From Candidatus Enterococcus leclercqii (GTDB taxonomy: Bacteria; Bacillota; Bacilli; Lactobacillales; Enterococcaceae), in the NCBI RefSeq assembly GCF_009933135.1, contig NZ_MAEH01000014.1, forward strand, positions 186,001 to 250,000: a stretch of DNA of 64,000 nt, in the 5' to 3' direction. The notes below the pieces were generated by a model. It worked only from the letters and a program-made list of their open reading frames with translations, was not told the DNA's origin and did not search any database. The first letter of the stretch is position 1. The number at the start of each line of letters is the position of its first letter. This document shows positions 36,181 to 44,010 of the stretch, piece by piece. Made by a program: the position numbers and the translations under genes.

Positions 36181-37728
36181 ATGAATGAAAGAGAACGTGT
36201 ACTGGACTTAGTGAAAAAAGGTGTGCTTTCAACAGAGGAAGCCTTAGATCTGCTGGAAAGCATGGCCAAGGAAAAAGACGAAAAGCAAATCAAAAAAGCA
36301 AACGATGAAGTGACAGCCGAAAAACAGGAAACGGTTGAAACATTACTGGAAGATCCTGAAGAAAAAGATTTCGCTCAAACACTCCAAGAAAAAGAAGACG
36401 AAGATCGTAAGCAGTTGGAATCAATCTTGGATGACCTGGCTACAGAAGCTAATCAAGCCTCAGCCGAACTGGACGAGTTGAATGTGGAAATCGCGGGACT
36501 GAATACCCAAAAAGAAGAAATCCAAGGGCAACTGATGGAATTGAACACCAAAGAAGAATTAGGTATTCTTTCGGAAGAAGAACTAACTGAACGGCGAGAG
36601 TTAGAAGGGGAACTGCAAGCATTGGAAGCAGCTGCTGATGACCTCGAAGTTGAAAAATCAGAGTTGGAAAACCGTTTGAAAGGTCTGAAAAAAGATCAAT
36701 GGTCCCAAATGAAAGATGATTTTCGTAATAAGTTTAATGATGAATGGAAAGATCAAGCAACTGAAGCTTTCAGCCAGGCCGGCGAAAAAATGGCAGAAGC
36801 TGGTAGTCAGTTGGGGCGCTTCTTCAAGCAAACCATCAATTCTGTTTCGCAATCGTTTAACGACAACGTAGAATGGAAAGATATCAGCATCCGCGTACCA
36901 GGCGTTGCCAATACTAAATTTGACCATACATTCGAGTTTCCTGCCTCAGAAGCGACAATTCTTGATGTCAAAGCCGCTAACGGAAACGTGACTTTCGATT
37001 TTTGGGAAGAAGATCATGTGAAAGTAGACGCGAAAATTACGTTGTATGGGAAGATGGATGCAGCGACACCAATTGATGCCTTCAATGATCGCAGCAAGAT
37101 TGAAGTTGATGACGATCATATTCTTTTCCATGTGCCTAACAAACGAGTGCGTGCTGATTTGAGCTTCTATTTGCCAAAACGGATGTATGATCATGTGTCA
37201 GTCAAACTTTTGAATGGCAATATCCTCGTCAAGGATTTGGAAGCGAAGGATGTCTACACCCAGTCAACTAACGGCAATATTGATTTTGAAAAGATCAGTG
37301 CAACTATGCTGGAGGTTGCCGGTGTCAATGGCAATATCAAGATCGCTGATGGCGAAATCATGGACACAATCATCGAAAATGTCAACGGCGGAATTACAGT
37401 ACAGGCGACCCCACAAACTATCGGCGCCTCACTGGTCAACGGAGATATTAAATTGACCTTTAAGGAGCGTGGCTTGAAAAAAGTGGACGCCAGTTCGGTG
37501 AATGGCAATGTGAAAGTTGCGTTACCGGCTGATCTGGGAGTTGAAGGCGTGGCTAAGACTAATCTGGGTAAGATTAATTCCCGAATGAGTGAAGTCGAGA
37601 TTGTACGGGAAAAAAGAGAAAAACTGAACCAATTGCTGCAGTTCCGTCGCGTAGTGGAAGATAGCTTGGCACAATTGGACCTATCTACAACTACTGGTAA
37701 TATCTTATTGAAAGATACAGATAAATAA
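36181..37728 (+). CDS. liaX: LiaX, daptomycin-sensing surface protein (DUF4097)
   Basis: A 515-residue protein of the enterococcal LiaX type. Residues 1-28 are a SHOCT-like helix pair (RERVLDLVKKGVLSTEEALDLL); about 30-225 are highly charged coiled-coil helices; about 235-515 are a DUF4097 beta-helix with recurrent NGNI/NGNV turns. In E. faecalis LiaX senses daptomycin and antimicrobial peptides and controls the LiaFSR cell-envelope response; the C-terminal domain is inhibitory. GGAGGC is placed before the ATG. It heads liaXYZ and carries the LiaR-type box upstream. No signal peptide is visible, as for other LiaX proteins. Confidence 0.9.
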   Translation: MNERERVLDLVKKGVLSTEEALDLLESMAKEKDEKQIKKANDEVTAEKQETVETLLEDPEEKDFAQTLQEKEDEDRKQLESILDDLATEANQASAELDELNVEIAGLNTQKEEIQGQLMELNTKEELGILSEEELTERRELEGELQALEAAADDLEVEKSELENRLKGLKKDQWSQMKDDFRNKFNDEWKDQATEAFSQAGEKMAEAGSQLGRFFKQTINSVSQSFNDNVEWKDISIRVPGVANTKFDHTFEFPASEATILDVKAANGNVTFDFWEEDHVKVDAKITLYGKMDAATPIDAFNDRSKIEVDDDHILFHVPNKRVRADLSFYLPKRMYDHVSVKLLNGNILVKDLEAKDVYTQSTNGNIDFEKISATMLEVAGVNGNIKIADGEIMDTIIENVNGGITVQATPQTIGASLVNGDIKLTFKERGLKKVDASSVNGNVKVALPADLGVEGVAKTNLGKINSRMSEVEIVREKREKLNQLLQFRRVVEDSLAQLDLSTTTGNILLKDTDK

Positions 37729-37840
37729 ATTTCAGACGTTTTTGTTTCCTACAATTAAAGTAGGAAACAAAAACGAAAAAAATCTGAGGTGAAATCCTCT
37801 GGAAAATACGGTAAAATTGAAGGGATAGAGGTGAAAGAAT

Positions 37841-38176
37841 ATGAGAAGAAAATTGACTAAATCTACCGACAATGTTGTGTTTACTGGTACCTTGGGTGGT
37901 ATCGCTGAATTTTTGGGTATTGATGCAACGATCATCCGTGTGATCTACGTCTTCTTGTCTTTGGTGACGGTGGCGTTTCCCGGCATCACGTTGTACATCA
38001 TCTTGGCGTTGATCATCCCTTCTGGCCGTAATCATACTACTGGCGGAAATGGCCGCAATCCTTATTACCAAAACCGCAATACCCAAACGAACCGGGACTA
38101 CAAACAGTTTAAGCAAGGACCGCAAAAACGTAAAGAAGCTGAAAAGATCGACGATGACGACTGGAGTGATTTCTAA
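37841..38176 (+). CDS. liaY: LiaY, PspC-domain membrane protein
   Basis: A 111-residue protein with an N-terminal PspC domain (about residues 4-60, RRKLTKSTDNVVFTGTLGG...) containing one or two membrane segments, then a basic hydrophilic tail rich in N, K and D. It is a second component of the LiaR regulon that helps relocate anionic lipids. AGAGGTGAAAG precedes the ATG; its stop codon overlaps the liaZ start by one base. Confidence 0.88.
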   Translation: MRRKLTKSTDNVVFTGTLGGIAEFLGIDATIIRVIYVFLSLVTVAFPGITLYIILALIIPSGRNHTTGGNGRNPYYQNRNTQTNRDYKQFKQGPQKRKEAEKIDDDDWSDF

Positions 38177-38538
38177 TGACTTATTTCCAGCGTCTGTTGG
38201 TCAATACACTGACTTTTATCGGTCTAACGGTGCTCTTCCCCAACATGGTGCATGTGTCAAGTCTTTTGACAGCTCTTTTGGCAGCTCTGATTCTGTCGTT
38301 TCTTAACGGCTTTTTAAGACCCATTCTCTTGGTGTTGTCTCTGCCTTTGACCTTGTTGTCTTTGGGCTTGTTCACTTTTGTGATCAATGCTGGGATGCTG
38401 GTGATCACTTCAAACTTGGTGGGAGCCAACCATTTCGGTTTTTCATCCTTTGGGTCGGCAATCTTGGTGGCAGTGATTATGTCTGTTGTCAATTTGATCG
38501 TAACAGAGCATGCCTTACAAAAATACACCGATGAATAA
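38176..38538 (+). CDS. liaZ: LiaZ, phage-holin-family membrane protein
   Basis: A 120-residue protein with four hydrophobic segments, of the phage_holin_4_2 (YvlD-like) family; despite the name it is not a lysis holin. It is the last gene of liaXYZ and is translated by TAATG coupling with liaY. Function in the envelope-stress response is known only genetically. Confidence 0.88.
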   Translation: MTYFQRLLVNTLTFIGLTVLFPNMVHVSSLLTALLAALILSFLNGFLRPILLVLSLPLTLLSLGLFTFVINAGMLVITSNLVGANHFGFSSFGSAILVAVIMSVVNLIVTEHALQKYTDE

Positions 38539-38618
38539 TCGATAAATCAAACGAGATGGTGACTCTCATTTTGCCACTATCCTCAAAAGCGAAGGCTGCT
38601 AAAGGTGTGTTATAAGTA

Positions 38619-38661
38619 AAAAAAGAAGCAACTTCCAATGTGGGAAGTTGCTTCTTTTTTT
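38619..38661 (+). terminator. Terminator after liaXYZ
   Basis: AAAAGAAGCAACTTCC (38621-38636) and GGAAGTTGCTTCTTTT (38643-38658) form a perfect 16-bp stem extended by A/T runs. The stem core AGCAACTTCC is shared with the cadA terminator at 10781, and the following GGCTCAC....AGTAGC resembles repeat copy C. Confidence 0.93.
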
Positions 38662-39028
38662 GTTGAAAGGCTCACTCTGTTAGTAGCATTCAGAAATGAT
38701 TGAAATCACGCTTTTCGTTTTTCGGCTGCGATTCTTGGAATAAGCAGCAGAAAAAATTTTTCCAGAAATCCGCAGGTAGGAGCAGCTGAATAAAAAACAT
38801 GTTACAATATATACAAGTCCTACATAAGTTGTAATTTTGATGTCCTGAGGCTGAGATAGATTTTACACACGATGTTTTATTTTGATGCTTTATAGTCGAA
38901 AATAGGGTGATTTTGGATGCGCTATCAATCGCAGCGCAAAATTATGATGTTTAGGGATATCAATAACGCAATCTTAGATAGAGCGGTCAAAGACAGGACA
39001 ATCATTAGTCGATTAGGAAGTGAAGTGG
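38662..39028. other. Intergenic region before oadB
   Basis: There is no supported gene. GTTACAAT (38810-38817) could be a -10. A CTGAGA at 38851 is isolated and not a TPP riboswitch. A plus-strand frame from 38917 has an AGGGTG site but runs 200 bp into oadB in another frame; it may be a short translated leader but is not supported. Confidence 0.4.
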
Positions 39029-40144
39029 ATGGAAACATTGTTGGAAGGCGTGATTGGCATGGGGCAAGAACCCGGTCGAATTATCATGATGCTGATTGGC
39101 GGCCTGCTGATGTATTTAGGTATCAAAAAGGAATACGAACCGACGCTTTTAGTGCCAATGGGGTTGGGAACGATCTTGGTAAATTTTCCAAATTCCGGCG
39201 TATTGACAGCCGGAGGAGAGCCGGGCCCTTTTCAAGTGCTGTTTGACATGGGAATCAAGACCGAGCTTTTCCCGTTGCTATTGTTTATTGGGATTGGAGC
39301 GATGATCGATTTTGGACCATTATTGCAAAATCCTTTTATGCTGATGTTCGGCGCTGCCGCTCAGTTTGGGATTTTCTTTACGGTAATCATGGCAGTTTTG
39401 TTAGGCTTTGACATGAATGACGCAGCGTCAATCGGAATTATCGGCGCAGCAGACGGCCCAACTTCGATTTTTGTAGCCAATACTTTAAACTCCAAATATA
39501 TGGGGGCAATTATGGTAGCGGCGTATTCTTACATGTCGTTGGTACCAATCATTCAGCCTATCGCAATCAAAGCAGTCACTACTAAACAAGAACGCCGGAT
39601 CCGCATGAATTATCGCGCGGGAGAAGTCTCAAAAACGGCTAAGATTCTATTTCCTGTGGTAATCTGTATCGTGGCGGGGTTGATTGCGCCGGTTTCTTTG
39701 CCATTGGTAGGTTTTTTGATGTTCGGGAATCTTTTGCGGGAATGTGGTGTCTTGGATCGACTGTCGATTACAGCACAAAATGAACTGGTGAACATCGTCA
39801 GCATCTTGTTAGGTCTTTCCATTTCGGTGAGTATGCACTATGAAGAATTCTTGAAATTAGACACGCTGATGGTAATTTTCCTAGGGTTGATTGCTTTTAT
39901 CATGGATACAGTGGGCGGTGTTCTTTTTGCGAAGTTTTTAAATCTGTTCCGCAAAGAAAAAATCAATCCGATGATTGGTGCCGCAGGGATTTCGGCATTT
40001 CCGATGTCCAGTCGCGTAATCCAAAAGATGGCTACAGAAGAAGACCCGCAAAACTTTATTTTGATGCATGCAGCCGGCGCCAATGTCTCTGGACAGATTG
40101 CCTCGGTGATTGCAGGCGGCTTGTTGTTAGCACTGTTGACTTGA
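39029..40144 (+). CDS. oadB: Sodium ion-translocating decarboxylase beta subunit (OadB-like)
   Basis: A 371-residue membrane protein with about ten hydrophobic segments and the conserved GAADGPTSIFVANTL motif, whose aspartate binds Na+ during decarboxylation-driven pumping. It belongs to the oxaloacetate/methylmalonyl-CoA/glutaconyl-CoA decarboxylase family. The start is ATG 39029, with AGGAAG 8 nt upstream. A tiny OadG-like gene follows 17 bp later, but no alpha (carboxyltransferase) or biotin carrier gene is present, so the complete enzyme needs subunits encoded elsewhere and the substrate is unknown. Confidence 0.9.
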   Translation: METLLEGVIGMGQEPGRIIMMLIGGLLMYLGIKKEYEPTLLVPMGLGTILVNFPNSGVLTAGGEPGPFQVLFDMGIKTELFPLLLFIGIGAMIDFGPLLQNPFMLMFGAAAQFGIFFTVIMAVLLGFDMNDAASIGIIGAADGPTSIFVANTLNSKYMGAIMVAAYSYMSLVPIIQPIAIKAVTTKQERRIRMNYRAGEVSKTAKILFPVVICIVAGLIAPVSLPLVGFLMFGNLLRECGVLDRLSITAQNELVNIVSILLGLSISVSMHYEEFLKLDTLMVIFLGLIAFIMDTVGGVLFAKFLNLFRKEKINPMIGAAGISAFPMSSRVIQKMATEEDPQNFILMHAAGANVSGQIASVIAGGLLLALLT

Positions 40145-40161
40145 TGAAAGGGTGAAAGACC

Positions 40162-40305
40162 ATGTCTGTGAATATGGAGGATCTGAAGCAGTCATTTGAA
40201 CTGTTAGTATTGGGCTGGGGTGGCGTGTTTTTGGTGTTGTTCATCATTTACCTAGCCTCGAAAGCACTGAGTAAATTGTTCCCTGTAAAAAAAGCCAAAC
40301 AATAA
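40162..40305 (+). CDS. OadG-like gamma subunit (47 residues)
   Basis: I found this by reading: a 47-codon frame with GAAAGGGTG upstream, 17 bp after oadB. A short N-terminal acidic stretch (MSVNMEDLKQSFELL) leads into one membrane segment (about residues 15-33, VLGWGGVFLVLFIIYLA) and a basic tail (KALSKLFPVKKAKQ). This is the architecture of OadG/decarboxylase gamma subunits, which anchor the complex, though it lacks the long zinc-binding tail of enterobacterial OadG. Assignment rests on topology and position after oadB. Confidence 0.75.
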   Translation: MSVNMEDLKQSFELLVLGWGGVFLVLFIIYLASKALSKLFPVKKAKQ

Positions 40306-40624
40306 AGGGAATGTGGCATCAGTAATTTCCAATTGCTAAATAGCGGATGTTTAGCCACAATTAATAAAAAGTAGACGGATGGAAAAATTTGTGACAACCT
40401 TTATGTCTTAGTCCAAAGAGAGAGAACATGACCATGTGTGTCAAGAGCAGTGAATGAGGCTGACTTCCCTTGATAAAATCAGAGAAAGCCTACATTTGAA
40501 ATTTTTAGCAATGAAAAGCCGGCGATCTTCCAGTAATTTTAATGGAAGATCGTCGGCTTTTGGGGTCTCACGTTTGGTCCTGTTGGCTTCAGCGGACGGT
40601 GACTAAACTATTGGCGCAGCCCCA
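40306..40624 (+). repeat. Dispersed hairpin-tail repeat, copy B (full)
   Basis: About 319 bp aligning with copy A at 17352-17635. Shared blocks include GTAATTTCCAA, TGCTAAA, ATGTCTTAGT, GAGAACATGACCA, TTTGAAATTTTTAGCAATG, the stem AAAAGCCGGCGATCTTCCA (40514-40532) with its partner (40543-40561), GGGGTCTCACGTTTGGT and CGGTGACT..ACTATTG.C.CAGCCCC. Relative to A it carries about 38 extra bp near 40440-40480, bounded by TCAAG and CTTGA. It fills the gap between the convergent oadG-like gene and the minus-strand operon. Confidence 0.8.
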
Positions 40625-40630
40625 GCCTTC

Positions 40631-41803
40631 TTATCGTTGTTTTGCCAGTGCTTTCAATTGTGTCCACTCATCTTTTGAGACTGTCTGTTGATCATAGCGA
40701 GCTTTTTCGTAAAGGCGGGCTAACTGATAAGCATAGTCAACTGGAAGCGGCAGAAGAGCCAAGAGTTGACGAGGGGTAGCATCTTTATGAAACTGTTTCC
40801 CCACTTCCTTTTTAAATAGGCGACGGACCCGCTGGTTGTAATCTCCTCGAGGTAAAAAAGGCGACGGACGTTTGGTCTTTTTTTTATCTAGCAGGATAAA
40901 GTCAGCTTCAGCAGGAGGATCTTCTTCTTGTATCACGGGCTGTTTCATCTTTAGGTAACGCAACATCCGATAGAGGGTAAACAATAAAATAAGAACCACA
41001 GCAATCAGTAAAATTAGTTTCATGCCAGTTTCCAAAAATGCCCAAACCTGCAGAAGCAATTGATTAGGTTTGTGTCCGGCAGCCAATTGATCGGTGTCAA
41101 ATCCTCCTGGTTGTGGCTGAAAGACTTGCCCACTGTTAGAAGCGGCTGTTTGTTCAGGGGGTGTCACTTCTTTTTGACGAGACACAAACGTACCAAAAGG
41201 CTGTAGCCAGGCCATAAGACCCAAAAGCAATGACCCTAGTGTTGTGACTGTAGTTACCAAAAGACGTAGTTGCTGCCGACTGATCAGTAAAAAGCTGCCT
41301 TGGGAAGTGCCATCCAGTGCTTTGCTTAAATCTAAAGCCGCAGCGGTTTCTTTAAGATAGGCTTGCAGTAATAAAATCACCAGAATGACTACAACCATCA
41401 ACAAAGCAAGTAAGCGCTGCTGGGTGCTGTTTTGAAAATAGCCCATCGTGTAAAGGGCAAGAGGGCAAAATACCATCAGCCGCGAGTAAGACTCTTGCGG
41501 AATGCTCCCTAAAACGCCTATCAAAATCAGGAAACCTGCCAATGAAATTGAAAAACCCGACAATGACCAGATACCAGAAAACAAGAGCAAAAGCGCAAGC
41601 AGTTGATAGACAGGTGGCCATTTTCGCTGTAGTCGGTTGATCAGAGGCACCCCCAAGAGACTCCCAAGGACAATCATCAGAGACCACTGAAGTGTCAGCG
41701 GTGATTTCATGACAGCCAGCCAGACGATCCAAAACAATTCTAAAACCAAAAGGCTGCGAAAGAGCATGTCCAAACCACTTTTCACGCGTTTGATGGCTGT
41801 CAT
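40631..41803 (-). CDS. Membrane protein resembling a transglutaminase-family (TgpA-like) protein without the catalytic core
   Basis: A 390-residue protein. Six hydrophobic segments in the first 210 residues are followed by a short outside loop (about 215-270, Q/P/T-rich), a seventh segment (about 280-300) and a cytoplasmic C-terminal DUF4129-like region (RRLFKKEVGKQF..ATPRQLLALL..YAYQLARLYEKARY). In MoxR-DUF58-TgpA operons the loop is normally a transglutaminase domain with C-H-D; here it is only about 60 residues and has no such triad. The ATG at 41803 overlaps the DUF58 stop by 4 nt. It is the last gene of the operon. Confidence 0.7.
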   Translation of the reverse strand: MTAIKRVKSGLDMLFRSLLVLELFWIVWLAVMKSPLTLQWSLMIVLGSLLGVPLINRLQRKWPPVYQLLALLLLFSGIWSLSGFSISLAGFLILIGVLGSIPQESYSRLMVFCPLALYTMGYFQNSTQQRLLALLMVVVILVILLLQAYLKETAAALDLSKALDGTSQGSFLLISRQQLRLLVTTVTTLGSLLLGLMAWLQPFGTFVSRQKEVTPPEQTAASNSGQVFQPQPGGFDTDQLAAGHKPNQLLLQVWAFLETGMKLILLIAVVLILLFTLYRMLRYLKMKQPVIQEEDPPAEADFILLDKKKTKRPSPFLPRGDYNQRVRRLFKKEVGKQFHKDATPRQLLALLPLPVDYAYQLARLYEKARYDQQTVSKDEWTQLKALAKQR

Positions 41804-42879
41804 TGAATCACCCACTCTCTGATTATTAGTCGGCCGTCCTGCTGAAGGTTTTGTGGCAATCGTGTGGCGATAACCACCGTTGCCGCTTCTCCGCCAGTTG
41901 CTTGTAGCAAAGCTGCTTTTGTGTTGTCCCAAGCAGCATCAGAAGTGAAAATATAGCAGCTTTTATTTGATGCCACGTTGTCTTGAAGATGGTCTGTTGT
42001 CGCTGCGGTCTGCTTTAGTACCAACTGACTAGCAGATTGTAAAATGGCAGCACGAGAGAGGAGGGTATCATTGAAAAGCAGCTGGCCTTCTTTGTCACGA
42101 CCGTTGGAGCGACAGCGGGTCAAGTAGCCCAACTTTTGGCACTCTGCAGCAATGGTGGTAAATAACGAAATTGTGGCTTCTGCCAAGGGATCATTTTTCC
42201 AATCAGAGCTTTCCGGTAGATCCAAAATCAGCGTAACTTCTTGATTGGCGGTAGGATCATATTCTCGAATCATCCATTGATTCATTTGGGCGCTTTTCTT
42301 ATGATCCAGTTGTTTGATCGGATCGCCGGTACGGTATTCTCGAATTCCACGAAAACTCAAAGGATCTGGCAATAGACCTTGTTGTGCGAGTTGTTCGCCT
42401 AATGATTGTTGAAAAATTTGGAAAACCTCTTGTGTAGAAACTTGTTTGGGAAACACGATAATCTCTTTGTTTAGCGGATATTTTTGCGTGACTGCTTCTG
42501 GGAATAACAGGCTGCGACAGTGGAGCTCAATTTCTGACAGGTGGTAGACCCCGCGCTTGGTTCCCCGGATGCGAAAAACTTTCTCAGAACGGGACCAACT
42601 GGCCAACGAAAAGACTTGAAAGAGGTCATTTACCGGTTTTTCTTTCGCAGCAGTCACTAGATAAAAGCTGTCTACAAATGGAATCAGTAAACGCAGAAAA
42701 GGCAGTCCGAATGCTTTTTCATTGTATACAATCTGGCGAATCGTGAAGGTTTCACCGGGGAAAACCCGGGCCTGCTTCATCTCAACGGCAACCGACAGCC
42801 CTTTTTGCCAATTGGCCAGCCAATAGTGCCGCAATCCGAAGAGTAGCAAAAGCAGCAGGAGCGAAAAGAACAGAATCAT
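41800..42879 (-). CDS. DUF58-domain protein
   Basis: A 359-residue protein with two N-terminal hydrophobic segments and a DUF58/VWA-like domain, signature LSFRGIREYRTGDPIKQLDHKK (read in two parts) around residues 175-200. DUF58 proteins co-occur with MoxR ATPases and are thought to be their substrate or adaptor; the exact function is unknown. It starts 4 bp after the MoxR stop and overlaps the next gene. Confidence 0.88.
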   Translation of the reverse strand: MILFFSLLLLLLLFGLRHYWLANWQKGLSVAVEMKQARVFPGETFTIRQIVYNEKAFGLPFLRLLIPFVDSFYLVTAAKEKPVNDLFQVFSLASWSRSEKVFRIRGTKRGVYHLSEIELHCRSLLFPEAVTQKYPLNKEIIVFPKQVSTQEVFQIFQQSLGEQLAQQGLLPDPLSFRGIREYRTGDPIKQLDHKKSAQMNQWMIREYDPTANQEVTLILDLPESSDWKNDPLAEATISLFTTIAAECQKLGYLTRCRSNGRDKEGQLLFNDTLLSRAAILQSASQLVLKQTAATTDHLQDNVASNKSCYIFTSDAAWDNTKAALLQATGGEAATVVIATRLPQNLQQDGRLIIREWVIQ

Positions 42880-42882
42880 GAT

Positions 42883-43827
42883 TTACTGCTCCCAATTTTC
42901 TGTGGGGACTGGTATTTTGTGAAGCAGCTCTCGGATCAGCTCTTCTTTGCGGGCACTAGTGGTAAAGGTATTTTGAAAGAAGAGGCGGTGAGCCAACACG
43001 GGAACTGCCAGCTCTTGAATATCATCTGGCAGTACAAAATTCCGTTCCTTCAAAAAAGCCAGTGCTTGGCAGGCTTTGGCAAATTGGATCAAACAGCGAT
43101 GACTGACCCCAGTGACCACTCCTTCTAATGAGGGAATCTGCTCACAAAGGGTAACCAGATAGTCTAGTAAAACTGGATGAAGATAAATGTCGCGAACTTG
43201 TTTGCGCAATTCCAGGATCGTCTCGGCCTCAGTCACAGCTGTTAAAGGCTCTGCCAGCAGGCTTTCTTTTAACGCTGCCATAAGCATTTTTTCTTTGTCG
43301 GCATGGGTTAATTTTTCTAAAGAAAGCTGAAACATAAAACGGTCCAATTGTGCTTCTGGTAGCGGAAAAGTTCCGGCCGTTTCTAGCGGATTTTGAGTAG
43401 CGATAACAAAAAATAATTCAGATAAGGCACGACTTTGCCCGTCAACGGTGACCTGCCGCTCAGCCATGGCCTCCAAAAGAGCAGACTGAGTACGAGGAGT
43501 CGCCCGATTGATTTCGTCAACTAAAAGAATTTCAGTGAAGACCGGACCAGGATGAAATTCAAAGGTATTTTGATCCTGACGATAGACACTGATGCCGGTG
43601 AGGTCTGAGGGCAAGAGATCAGGGGTGGCTTGGACTCGCTGAAAACGCAAGCCCAAACTTTCAGAGAGTGCGCGGCTCAATGCGGTTTTTCCGCTGCCGG
43701 GATCATCTTCTAATAAGACATGTCCTTCTGCCAAAAGGGCAGTGAGCAAGAGCCGCTGTTCCTGTTCATTACCGATAACTTGTCGTTTGATCTCTTGGTG
43801 CAGGGTAGAAAAAAAGTGAGTTGTCAT
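42883..43827 (-). CDS. MoxR-family AAA+ ATPase
   Basis: A 314-residue AAA+ chaperone-like ATPase. Walker A EDDPGSGKTALSRAL, Walker B ILLVDEINRATPRTQSALLEAM, sensor region VIATQNPLETAGTFPLPEAQLDRFMF and the C-terminal lid. AGGAGG lies 8 nt before the ATG at 43827; the longer frame is not used. First gene of MoxR-DUF58-membrane protein operon. The role is inferred to be assembly or activation of an envelope protein. Confidence 0.9.
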   Translation of the reverse strand: MTTHFFSTLHQEIKRQVIGNEQEQRLLLTALLAEGHVLLEDDPGSGKTALSRALSESLGLRFQRVQATPDLLPSDLTGISVYRQDQNTFEFHPGPVFTEILLVDEINRATPRTQSALLEAMAERQVTVDGQSRALSELFFVIATQNPLETAGTFPLPEAQLDRFMFQLSLEKLTHADKEKMLMAALKESLLAEPLTAVTEAETILELRKQVRDIYLHPVLLDYLVTLCEQIPSLEGVVTGVSHRCLIQFAKACQALAFLKERNFVLPDDIQELAVPVLAHRLFFQNTFTTSARKEELIRELLHKIPVPTENWEQ

Positions 43828-43949
43828 ATTGCTGCCTCCTGAACTCCTGTAAAGTAAAAAGTAAAAAGAACTTTCCTTATTGCAGGAGAAGATTGGATCG
43901 CTCCTATTTGAAATCAATTGTAACCCTTTTCTTTCATTTGTAAAACCGG

Positions 43950-43981
43950 AAAAAAACTCCGCCGAAATAATCGACGGAGTC
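43950..43981 (-). terminator. Terminator after the M3 oligopeptidase gene
   Basis: On the minus strand, ACTCCGTCGA, a loop and TCGGCGGAGT (one mismatch) are followed by TTTTTTT, about 30 bp after the stop. Confidence 0.88.
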
Positions 43982-44010
43982 ATCCATAATCGTCACGTTA
44001 AACCTTAAGC

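Noticed and set aside
38851-38856. CTGAGA suggesting a TPP riboswitch before oadB
   Set aside because: The rest of the THI box (ACCTGATCTGGATAATGCCAGCG-like part) is absent.
38917-39246. A plus-strand 109-codon frame with AGGGTG upstream, overlapping oadB
   Set aside because: Two-thirds overlaps oadB in another frame and the sequence has no family features. A short leader peptide remains possible but is unsupported.
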